From positions 992,001-1,056,000 of the forward strand of contig NZ_LT629791.1 in the NCBI RefSeq assembly GCF_900105925.1: a stretch of 64,000 nucleotides of DNA, in the 5' to 3' direction. Source of the stretch: Jiangella alkaliphila (GTDB taxonomy: Bacteria > Actinomycetota > Actinomycetes > Jiangellales > Jiangellaceae). The notes under the pieces were generated by a model. It was not told the origin of the DNA. It made no database searches and was given only the letters and a program-made list of their open reading frames with translations. Position numbers and translations under genes: made by a program. Positions 52,947-62,539 of the stretch are shown here, piece after piece; positions within the stretch are counted from its first letter, which is position 1, and every line of letters starts with the position of its first letter.

Positions 52947-52973
52947 GTCGGAGCCGTCTCCGCGTTCTCGACA
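52947..52973 (-). promoter_or_regulatory. Candidate ECF42-type promoter of the YCII/sigma operon
   Basis: On the minus strand TGTCGA (52973 to 52968) is followed after 17 nt by CGAC (52950 to 52947). ECF42 sigma factors are known to use a TGTCGA -35 and a CGA-type -10 element before DGPF genes, so this would let the sigma factor drive its own operon. The leader would be about 45 nt. Confidence 0.5.
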
Positions 52974-52984
52974 ACCCGGCGGTG

Positions 52985-53863
52985 TCAGCTCTCGTCGTTG
53001 CGGTCCGCGCACCGCACCGCCTGCATCGCGTCGAGGGCGGCGCGCTGATCGTCGTCGACGGGGATGGCGGTGGGGATCTCCTGGCCGTCGCCGAGGTCGA
53101 TCCAGGCCGTGAATCCGTACGGCCGTTTGGCGTCGCCGATGGCGTGCCCGCCGCAGCGCTGCACGTCGGACCGGACGTGTAGCTGCCCGGGCGGCGTCGC
53201 GGGATCGGGCTGCGGCGCCACCTCGAAGAGCACGCTGCCGCGGGTGTCGGTGATGATCGGCGTGCTGCCCGGAACGACCGGTGTGACGGTGAGGACGCCG
53301 GTCAGCGTGCCGTCGGCGTTCGACGCCAGCGGGCCCATCGTCAGCGTGACGGACTCCGCCAGTACCTGGGCGCCGCAGTCGGCGCGCAGCAGCCGATCCA
53401 GCGTGCCGTTGGGGTACGGGAGGTCGACCGCCAGTACCTGGTCGGCACCGCCCTCGGCCCGCGCCACCAGGCTGACGCGCGACGCGGGCGTCGTGGAGTC
53501 GATACCGTCGGGGCAGCTGGCCGGGCCGTACTCGACCTGGAGGTCGCGCGGGGTCTCGCCCGGCGGGATGGTGGCGTCGAAGGGTTGCGGCCCGGTGGCC
53601 GCGAACGAGTCGCTGAGCAGCTCCGCCGACGTGACGGTGACCGGCTCGGCGCCGTGGTTGGTGACGGCGATGACGACCAGGCCGGACCGGTTGAACGAGC
53701 GGCGGATCTCGGCCGTCGCCGAGAGGTCCGGCACCGGGCCGGCCGCGGCCTCGCCGGAGGCGACCTCGTCGTCATCGCCGGTGGCAAGCGCGACGATGGT
53801 GGCAGCGATGGCGGCCAGCAGCACCGTCACGACGAGGGCCAGGACGAACCGCAAGCGGCGCAT
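52985..53863 (-). CDS. Membrane-anchored hypothetical protein
   Basis: A 292-residue protein with one N-terminal helix (RFVLALVVTVLLAAIAATIVALA), probably an uncleaved anchor, and an extracellular beta-rich domain. Two or three Cys pairs (PASCPDG, RADCGAQ, VQRCGG, AVRCADR) suggest disulfides. I recognise no family. A GATAAT box 5 nt before the ATG suggests a leaderless message. It sits 25 nt behind the GH15-like gene on the same strand. Confidence 0.75.
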   Translation of the reverse strand: MRRLRFVLALVVTVLLAAIAATIVALATGDDDEVASGEAAAGPVPDLSATAEIRRSFNRSGLVVIAVTNHGAEPVTVTSAELLSDSFAATGPQPFDATIPPGETPRDLQVEYGPASCPDGIDSTTPASRVSLVARAEGGADQVLAVDLPYPNGTLDRLLRADCGAQVLAESVTLTMGPLASNADGTLTGVLTVTPVVPGSTPIITDTRGSVLFEVAPQPDPATPPGQLHVRSDVQRCGGHAIGDAKRPYGFTAWIDLGDGQEIPTAIPVDDDQRAALDAMQAVRCADRNDES

Positions 53864-53888
53864 GGTGCATTATCCCCCGTGAACAGCC

Positions 53889-55160
53889 TCAGGCGGGAGG
53901 CACCGGGAGCGGGCGTCCGCCGAGCGCGGCGAGCGCCAGCAGCACGGTCGCGCCGGTCAGGCCGAGCGGCGCCACGGCCGACGGCCGGCCGTCGGCGGTG
54001 ACCTTCTCCGGCAGCGCGCCCAGCGCGGTCCGGCGCAGGTCGAGCCAGCTGAGCAGCCGGTGGGCCAGCGCGGTGTCGCCGATCGACGCGGCGGTCAGCG
54101 CGTGCAGCGACACCTGCGGCGTCCACGCGGTGACGAGGTCGGTCCACTCCTCGCCCGGCCGGACGCCGCCGTTGCCGACAGTGGTCGCGTCGACGGCCGC
54201 CCGCCAGGCGGCTTCCGCTCCGTCTGTGAACGGGGCGAACGGCGGCAGCAGGAACGCGCCCGACGCGTCCCGGCCGCCGGTGCCGCCGATCCGCCGGGCG
54301 TAGCCGTGCCCGCCGAACCCCTCGGTGACGGCCGCGGCCAGCCGGCCGGCGCCGTCCGCTGCCCGGGCCGCCAGTTCGGCGTCGTCCGGCCCGCCGAGCA
54401 GCGCCAGCAATTCACGGCCGGCGCGCAGGCCGAGCAGCAGCGGCGCCGCCGAGCCGAGCGTCGCCTCGTCGAGGTCCATCTCCCAGAAGTCCTGCGACGC
54501 GCGTGGCAGCCCGGTCGCGGGGTCGAGCGCGGCCAGCGCGGCCTCGACGGCGGCGCGGACCATCGGCGCCAGCGGGCCGGCGGAGCCACCGGCGCCGGCC
54601 CAGAGCCACGTCGCCCACAGCGTCCAGCCGATGCCGTCGAGCTGCAGGCCGCGGTCGTCGGGCACCGCGCGGGAGCCGTCGGGCAGGTATCGCGCCTGCC
54701 AGGTTCCGTCCTTCTCCTGCATGGCCGCCACGTACGCGAGCTGCGCGTACGCCGGCCCCGGCCGCCCGCACACCGTCAGCGCGGCGGCCATGTACCCGGC
54801 GTCGCGCGGCCACACGTACCGCCAGTACGGGCTGCCGGCCGCCACCACGGCGCCGTTCGGGAACGTCAGCACGCCGATGTCGGTCAGCGCCTCCTCGGCC
54901 ATCGCCTGGTACGGCGTCCCCCGGCCGGGCAGCTCGCAGGCCGCCAGCAGCTCGCACGCCGCCTCGACGTCGTCTGTCGTGGGCACGGCCGCGCTTGGCA
55001 GCGCGCCGGACGCGGGGTCGAGGTAGCCGGTGCCGGGCAGCCGCCGCAGCCCGCTGTGCGGCGGGACGACGACCGGGGCGCCGTCGGTGCCGATGACCAC
55101 GCCGTCGGAGTAGAGCCGGGTCTCCGGCGACCACGCCGTGCCCTTGGTGCCGAGCTGCAT
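53889..55160 (-). CDS. GH15-like glycoside hydrolase ((alpha/alpha)6 barrel)
   Basis: A 423-residue protein resembling the catalytic barrel of glucoamylase/glucodextranase enzymes. The segment GSPYWRYVWPRDAGYMAAAL matches the substrate-binding W-x-R-D of GH15, RGLQLDGIGWTLWATWLW the next helix, and GALPEKVTADGRPSAVAPLGLTGATVLLAL the C-terminal catalytic base region, with Glu in PEK. No signal peptide, so intracellular. Shorter than full GH15 proteins because the N-terminal beta domain is absent. ATG 55160 is chosen; TAAGGT lies 6 nt before it. Confidence 0.8.
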   Translation of the reverse strand: MQLGTKGTAWSPETRLYSDGVVIGTDGAPVVVPPHSGLRRLPGTGYLDPASGALPSAAVPTTDDVEAACELLAACELPGRGTPYQAMAEEALTDIGVLTFPNGAVVAAGSPYWRYVWPRDAGYMAAALTVCGRPGPAYAQLAYVAAMQEKDGTWQARYLPDGSRAVPDDRGLQLDGIGWTLWATWLWAGAGGSAGPLAPMVRAAVEAALAALDPATGLPRASQDFWEMDLDEATLGSAAPLLLGLRAGRELLALLGGPDDAELAARAADGAGRLAAAVTEGFGGHGYARRIGGTGGRDASGAFLLPPFAPFTDGAEAAWRAAVDATTVGNGGVRPGEEWTDLVTAWTPQVSLHALTAASIGDTALAHRLLSWLDLRRTALGALPEKVTADGRPSAVAPLGLTGATVLLALAALGGRPLPVPPA

Positions 55161-55186
55161 CGGCACACCTTAGACGCGGAAAAGCC

Positions 55187-55215
55187 GCGGCCCGGGGCGA
55201 GACACCCCGGGCCGC
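55187..55215 (-). terminator. Rho-independent terminator of amt
   Basis: GCGGCCCGGGG (55187-55197) and CCCCGGGCCGC (55205-55215) make an exact 11-bp stem with a 7-nt loop. On the minus strand the stem is followed by GGCTTTTCC, giving a short U run. It lies 16 nt past the amt stop and ahead of the GH15-like gene. Confidence 0.85.
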
Positions 55216-55230
55216 TGTCGAACGGTCGAA

Positions 55231-56586
55231 CTACGCGGTGGCGACGTCACCACCGGCCGGGATCACGCGACCGGGCGCCGGAGCGTCGGTCACGTCGGCC
55301 GCCGCGGGCGCGGCCACCCGGGCCAGCACGTCCTCCGAGACCTCCTCGGAGCCGATCTCGTAGCCGGACTCGCCGTGGTGGATCCGGTCGACGCCGACCA
55401 CCTCGTGGTCGTCGTCCACCCGGAACCCGATCGTCCGCTGCAGCACCAGGCCGATCAGGTACGTGACGACGAACGAGTAGCCCAGCACCGCACCGGCGCC
55501 GACGACCTGCCGCCAGAGCTGGTCGACACCGCCGCCGAAGAACAGGCCGTCGACGCCCGCCGGAGCGTCCGCCGTGGCCAGGAAGCCGATGGCGATGGTG
55601 CCGACGAGGCCGCCGACCAGGTGCACCGCGACGACGTCGAGCGAGTCGTCGTAGCGCAGCCGGAACTTCAGGTCGACCACCAGCGAGCAGATGGCGCCGG
55701 CCACGACGCCGAGGATCAGCGAGCCGACCGGGTTCAGCGCCGCGCAGGCCGGCGTGATCGCTACCAGACCGGACACCAGTCCGGAGGCCGCACCCAGCGA
55801 CGTCGCGTGCCCGTCGCGGAGCTTCTCGACGATGATCCAGGCCAGCATCGCCGCGGCCGTGGCGGCCACGGTGTTGACCAGCGCCACACCGGCGATGCCG
55901 TTGGCGCCCACCGCCGAGCCGGCGTTGAAGCCGAACCAGCCGAACCACAGTAGGCCGGCGCCGAGCATCACCAGCGGCAGGTTGTGCGGACGGTGCGAGC
56001 CCTTGGCGAAGTCGCGGCGCCGCCCGAGGACGAGCGCCAGCGCCAGGCCGGCCGCACCGGCGTTGATGTGGACCGCGGTGCCACCGGCGAAGTCGAGGGC
56101 GAGCAGCCGGTCGGCGATCCAGCCGCCGTCGCCGTCGGCGAAGTAGAACACCCAGTGCGCGACCGGGAAGTACACGAGCGTGCCCCAGATGCCGGCGAAC
56201 AGCAGCCAGGTCCAGAACTTCGCGCGGTCGGCGATCGAGCCCGACACCAGCGCGACCGTGATGACCGCGAACATGCCCTGGAAACCGACGAACACCGTCG
56301 ACGGGATGGTGCCTACCAGGGCGTCAGGGCTCATCAGACCGGTCAGGCCGAAGAACTCGCTGGGGTCACCCAGGAGACCGGCGCCGACGTCGGAACCGAA
56401 GGCCATCGAGTATCCGTACAGAACCCACAGCACGCTGATCACGCCGAGCGCGCCGAAGCTCATCATCATCATGTTGATGACGCTCTTCGCCCGGACCATG
56501 CCGCCGTAGAACAGCGCAAGGCCCGGAGTCATCAGCATGACGAGTGCCGTGGATGCGAGAATCCAGGCGGTGTCTCCGGTATCCAT
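55231..56586 (-). CDS. amt: Ammonium transporter
   Basis: A 451-residue Amt/MEP/Rh channel with eleven predicted helices. It begins DTAWILASTALVMLMTPGLALFYGGMVRAKSVINMMM and contains DFAGGTAVHINAGAAGLALALVLG, the Amt signature with pore His, and a second conserved His in VAVHLVGGLVG. It moves ammonium across the membrane. The C-terminal ~60 residues extend past the last helix and would contact PII proteins. No glnK or glnD follows; a terminator does. Expression is probably nitrogen-controlled (see 56662-56688). Confidence 0.95.
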   Translation of the reverse strand: MDTGDTAWILASTALVMLMTPGLALFYGGMVRAKSVINMMMMSFGALGVISVLWVLYGYSMAFGSDVGAGLLGDPSEFFGLTGLMSPDALVGTIPSTVFVGFQGMFAVITVALVSGSIADRAKFWTWLLFAGIWGTLVYFPVAHWVFYFADGDGGWIADRLLALDFAGGTAVHINAGAAGLALALVLGRRRDFAKGSHRPHNLPLVMLGAGLLWFGWFGFNAGSAVGANGIAGVALVNTVAATAAAMLAWIIVEKLRDGHATSLGAASGLVSGLVAITPACAALNPVGSLILGVVAGAICSLVVDLKFRLRYDDSLDVVAVHLVGGLVGTIAIGFLATADAPAGVDGLFFGGGVDQLWRQVVGAGAVLGYSFVVTYLIGLVLQRTIGFRVDDDHEVVGVDRIHHGESGYEIGSEEVSEDVLARVAAPAAADVTDAPAPGRVIPAGGDVATA

Positions 56587-56661
56587 GGAGTGCCGTCCCC
56601 TCCCTTCCGTGCCGGGCCGCGCCGTTGCGACCTCCGAACGCGGACAGCGTGTTCCTCGGGC

Positions 56662-56688
56662 GTTTCGCCAGGTGACGCAGGTGGTTAC
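56662..56688 (-). promoter_or_regulatory. GlnR-box-like sequence upstream of amt
   Basis: On the minus strand GTAAC (56688 to 56684), GTCAC (56676 to 56672) and GAAAC (56666 to 56662) lie in series 76-102 nt before the amt start. GlnR boxes alternate GTnAC and GAAAC with 6-nt gaps; here the gaps are 7 and 5, so the match is imperfect. The gap 56587-56823 shows nothing else of note. Confidence 0.35.
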
Positions 56689-56823
56689 AAGGTGATGTCG
56701 CGACTACCGGCGTATGTCGTGATCGTTAAACACGAGAGAGATCAAGACTTCCGCCGGCCGCTTTCCTGCGGCAGGGTGGACCGACAGACGCCGGCGTCGC
56801 CGGGTCCTCGATGGGGAGGTCTC

Positions 56824-58452
<1,629 letters not shown>

Positions 58453-59019
58453 ATGCCGGTCGAGTTCATCGGAGCCAACCCGAGCGCCACCCTCATGCGC
58501 GCGGACTCACGCGCCGGATTCGTCTCCCTCTGGGAGGCGGAGTGGAGCGTCGAGGGCTCCGGTCTGGCGATCCTCGTCTGGGTCGACGGCGACGACGTCG
58601 TCCGGTTGCTCACGCCCGACGCACCGCTCGGCGCCTGGCTGTCCAGCACGTTCAGCCGCTGGTTCCCCGAGCTGGACGGGCTGCCGGAGATCGGCGAGCC
58701 GGTCGACTGCGACGTCGTCGAGTGGCACATCGGCTCCGACCACGCCCGCGTCAAGGTGGTCGGCGCCGACGGCACCCGCGTCGTCGCGACGATCAGCCGG
58801 CCGGTCGAGACGCGTCCCGGCGAGGCGTCGGCGTGGCAGCTGGGCGGGGTGCCGTGGACGCTGACCAACCTGCTGACCTTCTGCACCGACGCCACCCTCG
58901 AGGTCGACGGCGCCCGGGTGCTCGGCCGGCCCGAGGTCGGCGGCACCGACGGCCGCGCCCACTCGTCGGCGGTCATCGCGACGCACGAGACCTGGACCCG
59001 GCAGGTCCCGCCGGCCTAG
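58453..59019 (+). CDS. Hypothetical protein coupled to the acyl-CoA ligase
   Basis: A 188-residue soluble protein, probably alpha/beta (MPVEFIGANPSATLMRADSRAGFVSLWEAEWSVEG at the start, TRVVATISRPVETRPGEASAWQLGGVPWTLTNLLTFC in the middle). The ATG abuts the ligase stop codon with no gap and lacks a ribosome site, so it should be translated by termination-reinitiation. No family recognised. The coupling hints at a role with the ligase. Confidence 0.75.
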   Translation: MPVEFIGANPSATLMRADSRAGFVSLWEAEWSVEGSGLAILVWVDGDDVVRLLTPDAPLGAWLSSTFSRWFPELDGLPEIGEPVDCDVVEWHIGSDHARVKVVGADGTRVVATISRPVETRPGEASAWQLGGVPWTLTNLLTFCTDATLEVDGARVLGRPEVGGTDGRAHSSAVIATHETWTRQVPPA

Positions 59020-59025
59020 CGCTGG

Positions 59026-59421
59026 TCAGGCGACGCAGAACTCGTTGCCCTCCGGGTCCAGCATCACGACGTGCCCGAGCACGGAGCCGCGCTCGTCCCG
59101 GTAGTGCTCCTCCCGGACGACGGTCGCGCCGTGCTCGACGAGCCCGGTGACCTTCGCGCGGATCAGGTCGGCCCGGGCGAGCCAGTCCCACGGCGGCTCG
59201 CCGGCGACGCGGACATCGATGTGCAGCCGGTTCTTGGCCGTCTTCGGCTCGGGCACCCGCAGGAACCCGATGGCCGGGCCCACACCGTCCGGATCGACGA
59301 TCGAGGCACCGTCGGGGTCGTCGTAGCCGGGCTCGGGCACGTAACCGAGCGCGAAGGCCCAGAACGCGGCCAGCGTCTGCGGGTCGGCGGCATCACCCCC
59401 GAGCGTCCAGTGCGTCGCCAT
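59026..59421 (-). CDS. VOC-superfamily (glyoxalase-like) protein
   Basis: A 131-residue VOC protein of the glyoxalase_6 kind: THWTLGGDAADPQTLAAFWAFALGY, then NRLHIDVRV and the closing VVMLDPEGNEFCVA. These are typical single-domain actinobacterial proteins with unknown substrates. The ATG lies 6 nt after a TAGGGT box on the minus strand. Confidence 0.88.
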   Translation of the reverse strand: MATHWTLGGDAADPQTLAAFWAFALGYVPEPGYDDPDGASIVDPDGVGPAIGFLRVPEPKTAKNRLHIDVRVAGEPPWDWLARADLIRAKVTGLVEHGATVVREEHYRDERGSVLGHVVMLDPEGNEFCVA

Positions 59422-59462
59422 GGCCCGACCCTAGCCGCGGTTCCGGACGGAATCCTTCCGGA

Positions 59463-59840
59463 TCATTCGGGGGCCTCGGCCACCAGGTGCACGACGCCCG
59501 CGGGGTTGGCGATCCAGTGCGCCCGCATGGCGTCGGGCAGCGGTTCCAGCTCGTCCCGGGCCACGACGCCGGCGGCGGCCAGCCGCTCCATGGCCGCCGG
59601 GAGATCGTCGGTTCCCAGCTCCAGCCAGACGTCGGAGCGACTGTAGGCGGGCACCTCGTCCAGCCACAGCACGTTCGCCCCGAACTCCACCCGCATGCTG
59701 CGCGTCACCCCGGCAGCGATGTCTGTTCCGGTGACGTCGCGCGTGGGCAGGCCCAGCACGTCGCGGTAGAACGCGACCGTCGCGGCGTACTGCGCGCGCG
59801 GGATCTTCATGGCGATGTTGACGCTGCCGTGGAACGTCAC
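59463..59840 (-). CDS. VOC-superfamily protein of the ArsR operon
   Basis: A 125-residue VOC protein: VNIAMKIPRAQYAATVAFYRDVLGLPT, VEFGANVLWLDEV and NPAGVVHLVAEAPE. The frame is open to 59894, but the GTG at 59840 overlaps the ArsR stop by 4 bp and is the natural start. Third gene of the SRPBCC-ArsR-VOC unit; such sets are frequent and may handle small hydrophobic compounds. Confidence 0.85.
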   Translation of the reverse strand: MTFHGSVNIAMKIPRAQYAATVAFYRDVLGLPTRDVTGTDIAAGVTRSMRVEFGANVLWLDEVPAYSRSDVWLELGTDDLPAAMERLAAAGVVARDELEPLPDAMRAHWIANPAGVVHLVAEAPE

Positions 59841-60187
59841 GGCCGGTCTCCTTCCTCGGCCAGGCGCTTGATCGTCGCCAGCCGCGACTCCCACGCCGTC
59901 GCCAGCTCGCTCAGGTCGCGGGCCGCCTCGGCCAGCCGCTCGGGCCGGGTCCGGTAGAGCACCTCGCGGCCCACCCGGCGGCCGCTGACCAGGCCGGCGT
60001 CGTCGAGCACGGCGAGGTGCTTGACGACCGCCTGCCGGGTCACCGGCAACGCGCCGGCCAGAGTGCTGGCGCTGGCCTCGCCGCGGTCGGCGAGCAGGTC
60101 GAGCAGCTGCCGCCGGGTCGGCTCGGCCAGCGCGACCAGCACCGCGTCGAGCAGGGTTCGGCTCATGACATCAGTCGTTCGGCTCAT
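59837..60187 (-). CDS. ArsR-family transcriptional regulator
   Basis: A 116-residue winged-helix repressor: LVALAEPTRRQLLDLLADRGEASASTLAGALPVTRQAVVKHLAVLDDAGLVSGRRVGREVLYRTRPERL. It lacks the CxC or similar metal-binding Cys of arsenic-type members, so it senses something else or works with SRPBCC partners. Its ATG overlaps the SRPBCC stop (ATGA); a second ATG lies at 60166. It probably binds the dyads at 60650-60701 and controls its own operon. Confidence 0.93.
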   Translation of the reverse strand: MSRTTDVMSRTLLDAVLVALAEPTRRQLLDLLADRGEASASTLAGALPVTRQAVVKHLAVLDDAGLVSGRRVGREVLYRTRPERLAEAARDLSELATAWESRLATIKRLAEEGDRP

Positions 60188-60627
60188 GCCGCGACGGACT
60201 CGGCGTAGCCGCGCAGCTCGTCCAGCTCCAGCCGCCAGCCCTCGGTGTTCTCGGCGACATGCTTCGCCTGCTGGTCCGGCCCGCCGGCCAGCCGGCTGAA
60301 CCCGCTCTCGACCACCCGCAGCCGGGTGCCGTCGCCGTCAGGGCTCAGCGTGAACTCGACGAGCGTCGAGTTGCCCTCGCCCGGCCGGCCGTCGTCGAGC
60401 GCCCAGCGGAACGCGAACGTCGTGTACGGCTCGACGGTCTCGACGACGCCGCGTGAGACGCCGTGGTCCTTCCACGTGAGCGTCAGCTCGCCGCCGGGGC
60501 GCAGGTCGATCTCCGCGCCGGCATCGGCGAACCAGGTGCCCAGGTGTTCGGGGCGGGTGACGATCGCCCAGACCCGCTGCGGGGCGGCGGCGATGACGAT
60601 GTCGCGTTCGATGCGGTCGGTGCTCAT
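60184..60627 (-). CDS. SRPBCC/AHSA1-domain protein
   Basis: A 147-residue START-like fold protein: IERDIVIAAAPQRVWAIVTRPEHLGTWFADAGAEIDLRPGGELTLTWKDHG and, near the end, GWRLELDELRGYAESVAA. AHSA1 proteins of this kind are regularly encoded with ArsR regulators. Likely binds a hydrophobic ligand. ATG 60627 follows GGAGGAG; the frame is open to 60669 but that extension covers the operator. Confidence 0.92.
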   Translation of the reverse strand: MSTDRIERDIVIAAAPQRVWAIVTRPEHLGTWFADAGAEIDLRPGGELTLTWKDHGVSRGVVETVEPYTTFAFRWALDDGRPGEGNSTLVEFTLSPDGDGTRLRVVESGFSRLAGGPDQQAKHVAENTEGWRLELDELRGYAESVAA

Positions 60628-60649
60628 CGAGTCTCCTCCTTGGTCGGTG

Positions 60650-60701
60650 GTGCAACTACAGAGTTGCACATGGCATGATGGTTGTGCAACTCACGGGTTG
60701 C
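60650..60701. promoter_or_regulatory. Paired ArsR operators
   Basis: GTGCAACT (60650-60657) and AGTTGCAC (60662-60669) form an exact dyad around ACAG. A second site shares its left half, GTGCAACT (60684-60691), with a weaker right half GTTGC (60697-60701). Both lie in the divergent gap before the SRPBCC operon and the sulfurtransferase, so one regulator could govern both. Confidence 0.65.
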
Positions 60702-60728
60702 GGTTCGGGCTGGGCTAGCGTGAGCGGC

Positions 60729-61559
60729 ATGAGCGTCCTGATCGACACCGACGCGCTCGGCCGGCGGCTGGCCGCGGGGGAGCGCACCGTCCTGCTCGAC
60801 GTCCGCTGGAAGCTCGGCGACCCGCACGGCCACGACCACTACCTGGCCGGTCACCTGCCCGGCGCGGCCTACGCCGACCTCGAGACCGAGCTGGCCGGGC
60901 CGCCGTCACCGGAGCAGGGCCGGCACCCACTGCCCGACGTCGGCGTGCTGCAGGCGGCCGCCCGCCGGTGGGGCGTGCGCGACGGCGACACCGTCGTCGC
61001 GTACGACGACCTCGGCGGCCTGTCGGCGGCCCGGGCGTGGTGGCTGCTGCGCTGGGCCGGGCTGACGGACGTGTGGTTGCTGGACGGCGGGCTGAGCGCG
61101 TGGACGGCGGCCGGCGGGACGCTGGAGTCGGGTCCGGTGACACCGCCGGAGGGCGACGTGACACTGCGGCCGGGCGCGCTGCCGACGCTGTCCGCCGACG
61201 ACGCCGCCGCGTTGCCTGACGACGGGGTGCTGCTGGACGCCCGCGCCGGCGAGCGCTTCCGCGGCGAGACCGAGCCGGTCGACCCGCGGGCCGGGCACAT
61301 CCCCGGCGCCCTGAGCGCCCCGACGGCGGACAACCTCGATGCCGCGGGCCGGTTCCTGGACCCGTCCGCGCTGCGTGCGAGGTTCGCCGCCCTCGGCGTC
61401 GACGGCGACCGGCCCGTCGGCGCCTACTGCGGCTCCGGCGTCACCGCCGCCCACGAGGTCGCCGCCCTCGCCGTCGCCGGCATCGACGCGACCCTCTACC
61501 CAGGCTCCTGGTCGCAGTGGTCGTCCGACCCCGACCGCCCGGTGGCCACCGGCCCCTGA
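60729..61559 (+). CDS. Two-domain sulfurtransferase (rhodanese/3-mercaptopyruvate type)
   Basis: A 276-residue enzyme with two rhodanese domains. The N-terminal domain (LLDVRWKLGDPHGHDHYLAGHLPGAAYADLETELAG) lacks the catalytic Cys; the C-terminal domain has the active loop YCGSGVTA with Cys234, the loop sequence of mercaptopyruvate-type enzymes. It moves sulfane sulfur to cyanide, thiols or proteins. The ATG follows TAGCGT (60716-60721) by 7 nt; an earlier ATG at 60675 would cross the operator. Confidence 0.92.
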   Translation: MSVLIDTDALGRRLAAGERTVLLDVRWKLGDPHGHDHYLAGHLPGAAYADLETELAGPPSPEQGRHPLPDVGVLQAAARRWGVRDGDTVVAYDDLGGLSAARAWWLLRWAGLTDVWLLDGGLSAWTAAGGTLESGPVTPPEGDVTLRPGALPTLSADDAAALPDDGVLLDARAGERFRGETEPVDPRAGHIPGALSAPTADNLDAAGRFLDPSALRARFAALGVDGDRPVGAYCGSGVTAAHEVAALAVAGIDATLYPGSWSQWSSDPDRPVATGP

Positions 61560-61575
61560 CTACCCCGCCATAGAA

Positions 61576-61647
61576 GTTGATCTTGGAGTTCTTCGCGTAT
61601 CTATCGGACATTCCACCCCGCAATTGCCGAACAACTCCAAGATCAAC
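61576..61647. repeat. 15-bp exact inverted repeat between convergent genes
   Basis: GTTGATCTTGGAGTT (61576-61590) and AACTCCAAGATCAAC (61633-61647) are exact complements; TTCG/CGAA extends the stem to 20 bp with one mismatch. The loop is ~32 nt and holds the palindrome GCAATTGC. The right arm contains the stop codon of the APH-like gene. The sequence is clearly less GC-rich than its surroundings. Confidence 0.75.
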
Positions 61648-62398
61648 GGGGGAGGGCGGCGGCGATCGCGGGTTCGCGAGCGGCCAGCGCGGCCAGCGCC
61701 GCCCGGGTGTTGCCCGGCTCGCCGATCGCCGCGAGGTTCAGCAGCCCCTGGTCACCACGTCGCTGACCGGCCTCGATGCGGTCGGCCGCCATGCTCATCC
61801 GGACCCGCACGTGCGCCAGGATCGCCTCCGGGCTCACGTCGCCGTAGGCGTCGGCCATCACCCCGAGCCGCCGCGCGACGTCGTCCACCGGCAGCTCGCG
61901 GCGCAGCGGCACCGACATCCATGCGACAAAGGCGAGATCGTCGAGCGCGACACCCGGGCCGGCCATGTCCCAGTCGACCACGCCGGCGACGCGGTCGCCG
62001 TCGGCGATCCAGTTGTAGGCGGCCGGGTCGTTGTGGCAGACGAGCTCGCCGTCGGCCAGCGCGCGGCGCCCGTGCCGCCACGTCACCTCGCCCGCCGGCC
62101 GGTAGCCGGCCACCGCGTCGTGGAAGCGGCGCAGCCAGCTGACCCCGTCGGCCAGCAGCGCCTCACCGACGACCTCGTCGCGGGCGATGCTGCGGCCGGG
62201 GATCAGCCCCAGCACCTCGCGGCCCTGCTCGTCGACCCCATGGACCGCGGGGACGCCGTCCAGTCCGGCGGCCCGCAACGCGTCCAGCAGCGCGTGCACC
62301 GCCGGCGTCCACGGCCCGGTCGGCCGCCGCACGGTGTCGCCGACGCGCACGGCCCCACCGACCCGGCCACCCGGCAACGGCGTCTCGGCCTCGCTCAC
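61643..62398 (-). CDS. Aminoglycoside phosphotransferase-like kinase
   Basis: A 251-residue small-molecule kinase of the APH fold. Catalytic loop VCHNDPAAYNWI (Asp as base in H-N-D) and metal site VVDWDMAG are intact; the N-lobe is short, beginning ETPLPGGRVGGAVRVGDTVRRPTGPWTPAVHALL. Most chromosomal members act on sugars or choline-like alcohols, not antibiotics. The frame is open to 62431, but a GTG at 62398 gives the start usual for this subgroup. Confidence 0.83.
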   Translation of the reverse strand: MSEAETPLPGGRVGGAVRVGDTVRRPTGPWTPAVHALLDALRAAGLDGVPAVHGVDEQGREVLGLIPGRSIARDEVVGEALLADGVSWLRRFHDAVAGYRPAGEVTWRHGRRALADGELVCHNDPAAYNWIADGDRVAGVVDWDMAGPGVALDDLAFVAWMSVPLRRELPVDDVARRLGVMADAYGDVSPEAILAHVRVRMSMAADRIEAGQRRGDQGLLNLAAIGEPGNTRAALAALAAREPAIAAALPR

Positions 62399-62445
62399 CG
62401 GCCCGATGCTGCCACACGCCGGACATGGCACACTTGCACCTGCCT

Positions 62446-62538
62446 GGAGGGCTGCCGGAGTGGCCGAACGGGGAACTCTTGAAAAGTTCTAGGGCGGGGC
62501 CCTCTCCGTCCTCATGGGTTCGAATCCCATGCCCTCCG
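62446..62538 (+). tRNA. tRNA-Ser (TGA anticodon)
   Basis: Acceptor arms GGAGGGC (62446-62452) and GCCCTCC (62531-62537) pair fully, with G as discriminator. Anticodon stem GAACT/AGTTC encloses CTTGAAA with anticodon TGA at 62480-62482. A long variable arm (from 62490) is as expected for serine, and the T arm ATGGG-TTCGAAT-CCCAT is standard. CCA is not encoded. Confidence 0.97.
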
Positions 62539-62539
62539 C

